Program-made: the position numbers and the translations under genes
The notes under the pieces: model-generated
Database searches by the model: none
Seen by the model: the letters and a program-made list of their open reading frames with translations, nothing else
What the model was told of the DNA's origin: nothing
Part shown: positions 34,331 through 43,367 of the stretch, one piece after another
Position numbering within the stretch: the first letter of the stretch is position 1
Layout of the letters: each line of letters opens with the position of its first letter
NCBI GenBank assembly: GCA_029990175.1
Contig: JARKIP010000033.1
Span: 744,001 to 808,000 of the forward strand
From: Petunia secreta
Taxonomy: Eukaryota; Streptophyta; Magnoliopsida; Solanales; Solanaceae
Direction: 5' to 3'
Length of the DNA: 64,000 nt

Positions 34331-37300
34331 AGTCCTTGGTAATCCCATCACGAAATCCATTGAGATATCCAACCATGGACTAGTAGGTACGGGAAGAGGG
34401 GTATACAACCCATGAGGGTGGGCTTTAGATTTGGCACGCTTGCACTCAAGGCAATTAGTGCAAAACTTTTCCACATGCACCCTCATCTTTGGCCAATAGA
34501 ATTGTTCTTGAAGAATGGCTAAGGTCTTTCTTGTGCCAAAATGTCCCATGAGTCCCCCGCAATGTGCCTCACGCACAAGCAACTCCCTCCAAGAGGACTC
34601 CGGTATGCACACCCTACCATTTTTGAAGATATAACCATCAACCCATTGGTATTTGTCAACTCTCCCCCCGTTCTCTAGAGTGTCTTTGACACTCTTTAGC
34701 TTTAGGTCATGAGCATACATCAATTTAATGCTCTCAAAACCCATGAGCTTAGAGGTGAGAGTGGTGGCTAGAGCAAACTTTCTCGAAAGCGCGTCCGCCA
34801 CAACATTGTCCTTCCCTTTCTTGTATTGGATCACATAGGGAAAAGACTCAATGAATTCAACCCACTTGGCATGTCTCTTGTTGAGCTTCTCTTGGCCTCT
34901 CAAATGCTTGAGTGACTCATGGTCACTCTTGATTACAAACTCACGAGGCCAAAGGTAGTGTTGCCAATGGGCAAGGGCTCTCACAAGGGCATACAACTCC
35001 TTGTCATATGTAGAATAATTCAAGGAGGCCCCTTTCAACTTCTCACTAAAGTAGGCGATGGGTTTGCTATCTTGCATTAAGACACCACCGATTCCTACCC
35101 CCGAGGCATCACACTCAACCTCAAATGCCTTTCCGAAGTCGGGCAATTGCAATAGTGGGGCGGTACTCAACCTACTTTTCAACTCTAGGAAGGCCTTCTC
35201 TTGAGGCTCTCCCCAAACAAACGGTTGGTCTTTCTTCACCAATTCGGTGAGTGGAGCGGCAATGGAGCTAAAGTCCTTCACAAATCGCCTATAAAAGCTT
35301 GCGAGACCATGAAAGCTCCTCACTTGAGTCACGGTAGTAGGAGTAGGCCAATCACGTATGGCCTCTACCTTAGACTCATCCACCTCCACGCCTTGGGCAC
35401 TCACAACAAACCCAAGGAAGACCACCTTCTCAACACCAAAGGCACACTTTTTAAAATTAGCATAGAGCTTTTCGGCTCTCAACTTTTCAAGCACTAGCCT
35501 AAGGTGTTCAACATGGTCGTCTATTGATTTGCTATAGATCAATATATCGTCAAAATAGACGACCACAAACTTGTTGATGAATGGCTTTAGAACATGGTTC
35601 ATTAGCCTCATGAAAGTACTAGGTGCATTGGAGAGCCCAAAGGGCATCACCAACCATTCATAGAGACCAAACTTGGTCTTGAATGCGGTTTTCCATTCAT
35701 CACCCGGTTTCATCCGGATTTGATGGTAGCCGGACCTAAGGTCAATTTTGCTAAACACACATGAACCACTTAATTCATCTAACATATCATCAAGTCGGGG
35801 AATAGGATGACGGTACTTTACCGTTATTTTGTTCACGGCCCGACAATCAACACACATTCTCCAAGTGCCGTCCTTTTTAGGAACAAGGATCACGGGCACG
35901 GCACAAGGACTCAAGCTTTCCCTTACCAAACCTTTAGTGAGCAATTCGTCAACTTGCTTTTGCAATTCCCTTGTATCCTCCGGGTTGCTCCTATAGGCCG
36001 GTTTGTTCGGGATTTGGGATCCCGGGACAAAGTCTATTTGATGCTCAATGCCCCTCAAAGGAGGCAATCCATCCGGCATTTCATCCGGGAACATGTCACC
36101 AAAATCCTTCAAAATATTCTCAAACACACTAGGCAAAGGGTTAGAAGAAAAATCACAATTAGAGTTTAGAACCATACCTTTGTGCACTAGGCATATGAGA
36201 AGCTTGTTGCCATCATTTCCTTTTAGGATCTCGCCCGGTTGCATCATGGCACATATGCCACCGGTAGAAGTAGGTGGGATTGCCACCAAGCTTTTGGACA
36301 AAGGGCTAGTCTCAACAACCGACTTAGCCTTTGCCACTTCTCTCAACTCCCGCATCCGTTTGTAATCATCGCTCACTTGTTTGGGAGTCATAGGTTGGAG
36401 CACAAACTTTTTCCCCTCATGCGTCACCGTATAGGTGTTGGCATGACCATTATGAACCACACGTCGATCAAATTGCCACGGCCTACCAAAGAGTAGGTGG
36501 CATGCTTGCATAGGCACGACATCGAACATGTGTTCATCCACATAGTTCCCAATCTTGAACTTGATCAAACATTGCTTAACCACCCTCAACTCACCACACT
36601 CACTAAGCCATTGTAGCCTATAAGGATTTGGGTGTTTTAAGGTAGGTATTTTCAATTGGGCAACTAGTGTTTGGCTAATGACATTAGCACAACTTCCCGA
36701 GTCAATGATCATAGAGCAAACGAGTCCCATGACTCGGCAAGTGGAGTAAAAAAGGTTCTCTCGTTGTAAGGTCTCAACATCCTCCACACACATGGCTCCT
36801 AGACTCCTCCTCACAACAAGGAAGGCTCGGTCATCATCTTCTTCCCTCATGACAATCTCTCCATCATCTCCTTCCTCCTCTCCCTCTACTCCCTCTTCTT
36901 CTCCCTCCTCGGGCTCACTATCTTGCTCATAGACCAAGTCACCAACAAGAACCATGGTTTTCCGGGTAGGGCAATCTTTAGAGAGATGACCATAACCCTT
37001 ACACTTAAAGCATTGAGTAGAAGAAGAGATTGGATTACTCAATTGAGTTCTAGAATTACCTCCCACGGGTTGTGTAGACCTTTCAAAAGGCTTCTTCACA
37101 TCCTTGCTAGCACTTGCACTTGGGAATTTGGCATTCGTTGTGGGAGCTTTCCAATCCTTTGGTTTGTTCATGGAAGTAGAAGTGTTGCTCTTGTAACGGT
37201 TGGACTTCTCTTTCTCAAGCCATTGCTCGGCTTGGATAGCGGCATCAAGAGCCTCTTGAAGTGATAGATAAGCACGCAATCTCAATTGTGAGGCGATACC

Positions 37301-38359
37301 ATAGCTCAACCCATTCATGAAACGGATCACGGCTTGCTCCTCATCTTCGGTGTCCATATCCAAAGCCATTCGAGTTCTTTCAAACTCATCATAATATTCA
37401 TGCACCGTCTTGACACCTTGCTTCAACTCATAAAGCTTCTTGAGTTGCTCTTGACGATATCGAGGAGTAATGTACTTGATACTCATGATACCCTTCAAGT
37501 TAATCCAACCCACATTCACGGGGATTCCCGCCCTTCTCCTTGATCTCTTGACGGATTCCCACCAAGTAGATGCATAGGATTCAAAGGATGAAATAGCATA
37601 GGTGCCTTTCTTCTCATCGGACATCTCATTTGTGTCAAACAACCTTTCCATTTGTAGCACCCATTCAATGTAAGCACTCGGATCACAATTCCCTTTGAAG
37701 GTTGGGAGATTAAGCTTCACACTATTGAGGTTGGTGTTGTCACGACCCCCACGGAACGGCTCCGGTTGGCCCCCATAGTGATCTTCATTCACACCATACT
37801 CCCTCCTCGCATTCCCTCCAACATATCCCATAGGTGGCCCTCGACCTCGGCCCCTACCTCGATCCACATTACGACCCCAATTCATACCTCGTCTCGGTTG
37901 AAAGTGATCATCAAACCCATACATATCATCACCATATTCGGCTTCCTCCCCTTCTTGAACCTCATCGACTTGCTCAAGAGGTTGCACATTTCGGATGGGT
38001 CTTGGTAATGGGATGTTTCTTGGGGGATTATCCAAGATACGGGGAATGCCCGTTCGTTCAATCCTCTCTCGGTCCTCCTTTACCCGTTGTTGATTGAGTA
38101 TCTCAATGACATGGCTTACTTGTTCCGGGGTAAAGTTAGGAGTACTTGAGACTTCACCGGTCTCAATTTGGACACTCGGGGTCCCCTTTTCAATTGGGAC
38201 ACTCGGGGCCCTTTGGTCACCTTGGGTACTTGAGGCACCCTTTTCAAGTGACTCAATCCTTTGAGTCATGACGTCCATCTTGGCAAGAATGCTAGCCAAG
38301 GCATCCTTGATGAAATCTTGACCTTCGTTGGCCATTGTACCTACAAAGAAAAGAGACAA
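34208..38359 (-). CDS. Gypsy Gag-protease-RT-RNase H (integrase truncated by frameshift)
   Basis: 1,383 codons; the real start is probably M9 (M-A-N-E-G). A coiled-coil N-terminus is followed by retrotransposon Gag at about 210-390, a CCHC knuckle (C450, C453, H458, C463) and an acidic linker. Protease has D553-S-G. RT has D873 in F-S-K-I-D-L and Y-F-D-D at 935-938. RNase H has D1084, E1121 and D1146. Integrase has its HHCC finger (H1266, H1273, C1300, C1303) and first catalytic Asp D1335. After residue 1345 the frame is wrong: a run of six C on the plus strand (34,324-34,329) is one base short, and the last 38 residues are nonsense. The proper continuation is at 33,216-34,330. Confidence 0.92.
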   Translation of the reverse strand: MSLFFVGTMANEGQDFIKDALASILAKMDVMTQRIESLEKGASSTQGDQRAPSVPIEKGTPSVQIETGEVSSTPNFTPEQVSHVIEILNQQRVKEDRERIERTGIPRILDNPPRNIPLPRPIRNVQPLEQVDEVQEGEEAEYGDDMYGFDDHFQPRRGMNWGRNVDRGRGRGRGPPMGYVGGNARREYGVNEDHYGGQPEPFRGGRDNTNLNSVKLNLPTFKGNCDPSAYIEWVLQMERLFDTNEMSDEKKGTYAISSFESYASTWWESVKRSRRRAGIPVNVGWINLKGIMSIKYITPRYRQEQLKKLYELKQGVKTVHEYYDEFERTRMALDMDTEDEEQAVIRFMNGLSYGIASQLRLRAYLSLQEALDAAIQAEQWLEKEKSNRYKSNTSTSMNKPKDWKAPTTNAKFPSASASKDVKKPFERSTQPVGGNSRTQLSNPISSSTQCFKCKGYGHLSKDCPTRKTMVLVGDLVYEQDSEPEEGEEEGVEGEEEGDDGEIVMREEDDDRAFLVVRRSLGAMCVEDVETLQRENLFYSTCRVMGLVCSMIIDSGSCANVISQTLVAQLKIPTLKHPNPYRLQWLSECGELRVVKQCLIKFKIGNYVDEHMFDVVPMQACHLLFGRPWQFDRRVVHNGHANTYTVTHEGKKFVLQPMTPKQVSDDYKRMRELREVAKAKSVVETSPLSKSLVAIPPTSTGGICAMMQPGEILKGNDGNKLLICLVHKGMVLNSNCDFSSNPLPSVFENILKDFGDMFPDEMPDGLPPLRGIEHQIDFVPGSQIPNKPAYRSNPEDTRELQKQVDELLTKGLVRESLSPCAVPVILVPKKDGTWRMCVDCRAVNKITVKYRHPIPRLDDMLDELSGSCVFSKIDLRSGYHQIRMKPGDEWKTAFKTKFGLYEWLVMPFGLSNAPSTFMRLMNHVLKPFINKFVVVYFDDILIYSKSIDDHVEHLRLVLEKLRAEKLYANFKKCAFGVEKVVFLGFVVSAQGVEVDESKVEAIRDWPTPTTVTQVRSFHGLASFYRRFVKDFSSIAAPLTELVKKDQPFVWGEPQEKAFLELKSRLSTAPLLQLPDFGKAFEVECDASGVGIGGVLMQDSKPIAYFSEKLKGASLNYSTYDKELYALVRALAHWQHYLWPREFVIKSDHESLKHLRGQEKLNKRHAKWVEFIESFPYVIQYKKGKDNVVADALSRKFALATTLTSKLMGFESIKLMYAHDLKLKSVKDTLENGGRVDKYQWVDGYIFKNGRVCIPESSWRELLVREAHCGGLMGHFGTRKTLAILQEQFYWPKMRVHVEKFCTNCLECKRAKSKAHPHGLYTPLPVPTSPWLDISMDFVMGLPRTRGAMIAFMLLWIGSPKWLISFRARNVMMHNMWQLCLLKIS

Positions 38360-39583
38360 GAGTTAGTTAAAACACCTCACTCACTCCCTCACTTGTGTTC
38401 ACTCGGATCACTCGTATGGTGGTGATGGCTATTTCACTATTGCTTGAACTCAAAGCTTCACGAAGTTGAATAGTAAACCTAAACCTAATCACTCGACTCA
38501 AAAGCCAAATGTACTCCGGGGTGAGTGGAGTTAATAGGACTCGATTGGAACGCTAAGCACTTTGAGTGAGGACTTGAGTCAAAAGGCACTACGGGTCTTC
38601 TTTGAGTTCTAGTCTCCGTTCTAAGGCACGATGATCCTAGTAGCTTGAAGTAATTAGTACTAATCGAGTAGGATTATACTCTAATAATACTAATTAGAAG
38701 CAATGCAAACAACAAAACAAGCGAACCTAGAAGAAACTACCCAATTCCCAACTTGAAGGAAGTAGGCGCCCCACCTGTTTTGAGTAGGTGGTCCGCCTGG
38801 TTCCCTATAGAGGGGAGTAGGCGGTCAGCCTACTCTACTAGGCGGTCCGCCTCTGTAAAATCCAGAGAGTGAGCAAAAAGTAGGCGGTCCGCCCCTTCTA
38901 CTAGGCGCCCCGCCTAGTGCAACTTCCAGCACTGTTCAAACTCGTTTCAAGTCGATTTCCAAGCCTCAAATCCGATTGTTTCAACTTGTTTTCACAATCC
39001 AATGATACCCAAAGTTGTTTTTGATCCCTTCTAACAAACCCCAATCAAATTTACATCCAAACAACCAATCAAATCAAGATTCAAAGTCAAGAACTTCAAG
39101 AACACAAGGGTTTATCAAAGGGTTTTCAAAATGGATTGTGATTCATCAAAGTTGGTGTTATATATGTTCAAATCCCACTAAATTGGTACCAAATCGTTTG
39201 TTTTCCAATGAAGATCAATCCCCAATATCAAGTTTTTCAATCCAACATCAATCCAACCCAAGAATCAAACCAAAATCATCAAGAACAAGTTCATCAAGGG
39301 TTTTAAGGAAAATTTGGGGTTTCAATTTTTCAAACTCCACCAATCCAAGTGTTTTAGGTATTCAAACAACGGGAATTCAATCACGATCAAGAATCTATAA
39401 CACCCATATCATAAATCATCCAAACCAACAAGATACACCAAATTATTTTTGGAATTTTCAATTTTTTCAATTTTTTTGTAATTTTCTTCTATCAATAACA
39501 ATAAACAAGAAACTAAGGATAGGAATCGACCTAGGACCGAAGAATCAAGGGTCGGGGGTTTGTAGAAACAAAACCCGAGCCTT
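38360..39583 (-). other. 5' leader of the gypsy element
   Basis: About 1.2 kb between PBS and Gag without a conserved ORF. Its middle (38,762-38,923) carries six dyads related to the AGGCGG-N-CCGCCT sites of the LTR; the rest is AT-rich. Confidence 0.75.
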
Positions 39584-39595
39584 GCTCTGATACCA
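39584..39595 (-). other. Primer binding site of the gypsy element
   Basis: Sense TGGTATCAGAGC, complementary to the 3' end of initiator tRNA-Met, 3 bp from the 5' LTR. Confidence 0.92.
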
Positions 39596-39598
39596 AGA

Positions 39599-40425
39599 TG
39601 ATAAGAATCAAAAACGAAACGCAGAAATAAAGATAAAGAGCGAGACACTACTCGAACTCCCTACGAAGTAACTATGGAGAACTCGTTCCATAATACCCTC
39701 GTATCGGTGTCAAGGAGGACCTACACTATGCAACTACCCTCGAGTCACACTTGGGACTCGCAAATAGAATGATCGGGTTTTCGGTTCAAGACTCAACTAG
39801 GTTCCACTAGTGAATTCAAGCAACCAAGACAAAGGGTTCTCCAAACAAGAGATAGTTTCTTTTCATCATTCATAAAATTCAAGGTAGACTAATGTTTTAG
39901 GAGGCTAAGTGAAGTATTTATAGGCTTCACTTAGTCATACTAAAAGGTCTAAAATACCCCCAAAGTGGGTTAAAACAAATAGGGCCACGCAGGGCTAAAG
40001 TTGGAAGTCCAAGACAAAAGTAATTAAAATCCCGCATGTGGGTCTCAGGGGTAGGCGGTCCGCCTAGTAGGGGGAGGCGGCCGCCTAGCAGCCTTCATCT
40101 TCTTTGGATCTGAGGGAGGCGGTCCGCCTAGGTTGGGAGGCGGTCGGCCCTGCAGCCTCCAAGCCTCTGGATTTTGGGAGGCGCCCCGCCTCAGCTGGGA
40201 GGCGCTCCGCCTTGTTCTGGAGCCCCTTGGGGTGTCTCATTTTGGGTCTCTTAAGCCTCTCCAAGTGTCCTAGGGGATCCTCCATCCACGGCACACCAAA
40301 GCATGGTCTTTAAGTTGCTCTCGGGGCCTTCTTCCATACTCTTCCATATCAAGTGAAGATGGGTATCTTGGATCAACTTGGCTTGACTCCGAGTGAATGG
40401 TCTTGAGGGGGTTTGGGTCTTATCA
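39599..40425 (-). repeat. 5' LTR of the gypsy element
   Basis: 827 bp, nearly identical to 32,624-33,450. Contains the same dyad cluster (about 40,050-40,213). Confidence 0.95.
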
Positions 40426-40430
40426 CGGGC

Positions 40431-41197
40431 GGTATGAGTCAAGATGTAGTTTTCTCTTGGTATGGAATGGAAAGTTTGTTATGTGCTATTCATCTTTTGC
40501 AAATGCTCCATCAACCAAATTTGTAATAATAAATTGCAACCTTCAAAGAAAACAACGCCCTTCTTGCATCTTTCTAAAGCTCGGTACATTTCTGCAACAA
40601 TCATCGGTACCAAAGTGTATTTCTTGTAATGTCTTTGAGTAAGATATCAGCAATGGTGACCATGCAAACATCAACTCGTCCTTTGTGTTGTAGAAAGATG
40701 ATAGTCCCTAAAAAGCTGGTGACAAAAACAAGTACCTTTCGCTCTTGTCAATCTGCATGGTCAATGTTGAAATAACCTTCAGATTTTTTAAAAGCTTCTC
40801 CATACCCAAATTTGATGTAGAGGGAAGTCAGAGAAATTCTCGACTGTCTTATACTGTCTGTGCATAATTCGGGCTTAAACCCTACCGTTTCGAAGAACTC
40901 CTCGGTTGTAATGCTCTTAGGCGTCAAGACTTCTTCACTTTCAAATGATAATTGAGTCAAACCACCTATTTCCTCCAGTAATGGAGTCAACTCTACACTC
41001 TCCAAAGTGAAACACTGCTCGGTCTGCATAGTGTATTTCTGCTTCTATCACCCCTTCCACTGCAGTGTTCTCCATTAATGAAATCAGGTTCCCTTACACC
41101 ACTTTAACTCGGTCTTGTTGATCTATGCTTAGTTTTCCCACCAATCCCTAAGCAACTAAGGGATTTCAACAACCATGTCAAGTGTTCTGGTGGCCAT
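40431..41197 (-). pseudogene. N-terminal half of the E2 DUF7745-like ORF
   Basis: The ATG at 41,195-41,197 gives M-A-T-R-T-L-D-M-V-V-E-I, then a stop; a frameshift follows. The next block (40,748-41,029) has S-V-E-L-T-P-L-L-E-E-I-G-G-L-T-Q, as in E3. Another shift precedes the segment encoding P-M-I-V-A-E-M-Y-R-A-L and C-N-L-L-L-Q-I-W-L-M-E-H-L-Q-K near 40,600-40,520. The gypsy element cuts it at 40,431; the rest is at 31,787-32,618. The same three landmarks occur in E1 and E3, which supports a common DUF7745-like ancestor. Confidence 0.75.
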
Positions 41198-41449
41198 GTT
41201 CTTTTGGAAAAGGTGAAGGACGACAGGGAAAGGGAGAAGAGAAATGCCTATGATTTGTTTATTGTGAACAAAGGGATCAACGTGTGGCACAAGTTTTTGA
41301 AAACATTGCAACAGAGGTTATGAAGTGATGTGTCGTTGTGGTTTGAGAACCCTTGGGACACTTTAGACGGAAGTTGCTAATAGACTTTTTGACATGCCAA
41401 GGATGTCAGGTCATTATATAATGCTTAAAGGATAAACGTGCGTTATGTG

Positions 41450-41860
41450 CCATCTCATCTATCGAGCGGTCATTTCTGCTTCGAAACGGGCTTTCAATGC
41501 CTCTTCGGTTACTATTTAAACCTTTGAATGGCATTGAATACAGAATGATTCCAATCCTTTAGGACTAAACAGTCGTTTCTGATTCAATTTGGGCTTTTAA
41601 TGCCTCTTAGGTAACCTACGTGCCTTTGAATGGCATTGAATACAGAATAGTTTCGACTGTCTCTGAATAAACAATCATTCCTGATCCAATTTTGGGCTTT
41701 TGATGCCTCTTAGGTTACCGTCGTGCCTTTGAATGACATTGAATACAGAATAATTCCGACTGTTTATGAATAAATAATCGTTTCTGATTCAATTTGGGCT
41801 TTTAACACCCATTGGGTAACCTTTGTGCCTTTAAATAGCACTGAATGCAGAATAATGCCA
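41450..41860 (-). repeat. 102-bp tandem repeat in the E2 leader, four copies
   Basis: The landmark CATTGAATACAGAAT or a variant occurs at 41,532, 41,634, 41,738 and 41,839, a period of 101-104 bp. Each unit also has TTTGGGCTTTTAATGCC and TGCCTTTGAATGGCATT. E3 keeps one unit (about 53,240-53,350). Confidence 0.85.
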
Positions 41861-43342
41861 ATAAACGGTCCACATTTGCACGTTCAACCCTTTAAGCAAA
41901 TGCAAATAAATCATGTTCAACGCTCTTTGGTGGTTGGAAACCCGTTCGGATTGTTTGAACATGTTGGCCTATTGGACTTGAGAATAAGTCGACTAATGAT
42001 ATATCATGATGCATGATTCCTAGCATCGTTACTAAGGAATGGAGTTAGCTAGACCGGGTCTTATTATCCGCCCAAGCGGACGAATCGGGTGCGGGAACGT
42101 CTCGGACCAAATAGATTCTAAGTCGTTCCCTCTAAAGAAATTTTTTGTGAGAGAAAAGGTGGTCGTAACCACCGTGTTTTCAACGCACGATTTTAGAAAG
42201 TTGCCAGGAGTGGCAGAAGGTATGCATGATATGCACAAGTTTAAAAAAGGTGCAAGTTTTGAAATAAATGCACAAGTCAACCTCGGGAGTGGGAGTAAAA
42301 CTAACACATGAAACAACAAGTTAGTGTTGAGATAATAATTTCATATGCAAAGCACATAATATGCATGATAGGCGTCATATGATGATGCTATTGGACAAAA
42401 GTGGCTAATGGACTTTAACATATCAAGGATGCTAAACCTTCCTAATTTGATTATAGTATTTAAAATTGAACGTGTATTTTGTATCATGCCAATTGTCTCA
42501 TAACCCAAAATTAACAGAAAATAATTTTATAAAATAATTAATTTTATTGTATAAATATAGAAATAACATTTTTGTTTAGGTAAATAGGAATAATAATTGA
42601 TCTTGCTAAATTAAAAGTAGAAGAAATTAATTTAAAATCTATGATTTTATTTTCATAAAAATAGAAAAATTAATTTCGTTCATAACCCAAAAATAATTGG
42701 GTTTGTTTGTATAAATATAGAAATAATGATTTTAGGTAAATAAATAATTGATTTTGTTATGAGAACCACTTTTATGTGAATAAATGGTCTACATTAGACA
42801 CGTTCAACTTTAAATAAATGCACACATGACATATTTAAACGTCCCTTAAGGTCGAAAACCCATTCGTTCATTCAAATATGGTGAACTAGTGAACTTAGAC
42901 ATGAGCCGAAGTTAAAATTTCCCTAAACATGACATGATGCATGATCCCTAAAAGAGTCTTCACTAAGAGTTGGCTAATCTAGACAAGGACATGGTTCCCT
43001 AGGCGGACAACCAAGGGGTGGGAACGGTTGGAATTGTTGGTTGTACCACGGACCAACTATACTCCAATCGCTTCCCCTAAAGGGTGTTTTTAGGGTGAAA
43101 TGGCTGTGAGATCCACGTAACCGTTTATGCTGTGTGCAAGTGTAAACTCTTCAGGAGTGGAGGAAATGTGAGTGACACGAAAAATAATAAAATATAATCA
43201 AACAATTCAAGAATAAAACACATAAATTTGAACATTCAAAAATAAACCTTAATCCTGCAAAAAAGAAAAAGAAGAAAAAAGTTAGTAAGAAAATAAAGCA
43301 AGTAAAGAATCCCAATTAAAAGTCCGTTATGGCTTGAACCTT
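41861..43342 (-). other. E2 leader with a duplicated module
   Basis: Two diverged copies of one module lie at about 41,990-42,310 and 42,900-43,180. Both run from GATGCATGATTCC/GATGCATGATCCC through a CGGACGA or CGGACAA block to CAGGAGTGG. The second matches the E1 leader. Between them is AT-rich sequence without an ORF. Non-coding as far as I can tell. Confidence 0.6.
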
Positions 43343-43363
43343 GATATCCCCAGTAGAGTCGCA
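43343..43363 (-). other. Primer binding site of E2 (tRNA-Arg type)
   Basis: Sense TGCGACTCTACTGGGGATATC, 4 bp from the LTR-C end, close to the TGGCGACTCTGCTGGGGA complement of tRNA-Arg known as the primer site of Ogre elements. Confidence 0.65.
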
Positions 43364-43367
43364 TTTC

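Larger units (their letters stand above)
32624..40425 (-). mobile_element. Young Ty3/gypsy chromovirus-like element (CRM-like by sequence)
   Basis: 7,802 bp with 827-bp LTRs (sense start TGATAAG, end CTTATCA, which are also inverted repeats of each other) and the 5-bp TSD CGGGC (32,619-32,623 and 40,426-40,430). I count about five mismatches between the LTRs, so it inserted recently. Domain order is Gag, protease, RT, RNase H, integrase. The R-H-A-K-W-V-E-F-I-E-S-F-P-Y-V-I-Q-Y stretch and integrase sequence resemble the CRM clade, and the ORF runs into the 3' LTR as in CRM elements. I could not confirm a chromodomain or CR motif. It split the E2 ORF. Confidence 0.95.

Noticed and set aside
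35201..38097. Many 60-120-codon plus-strand ORFs
   Set aside because: Antisense shadows of the gypsy gag-pol reading frame.
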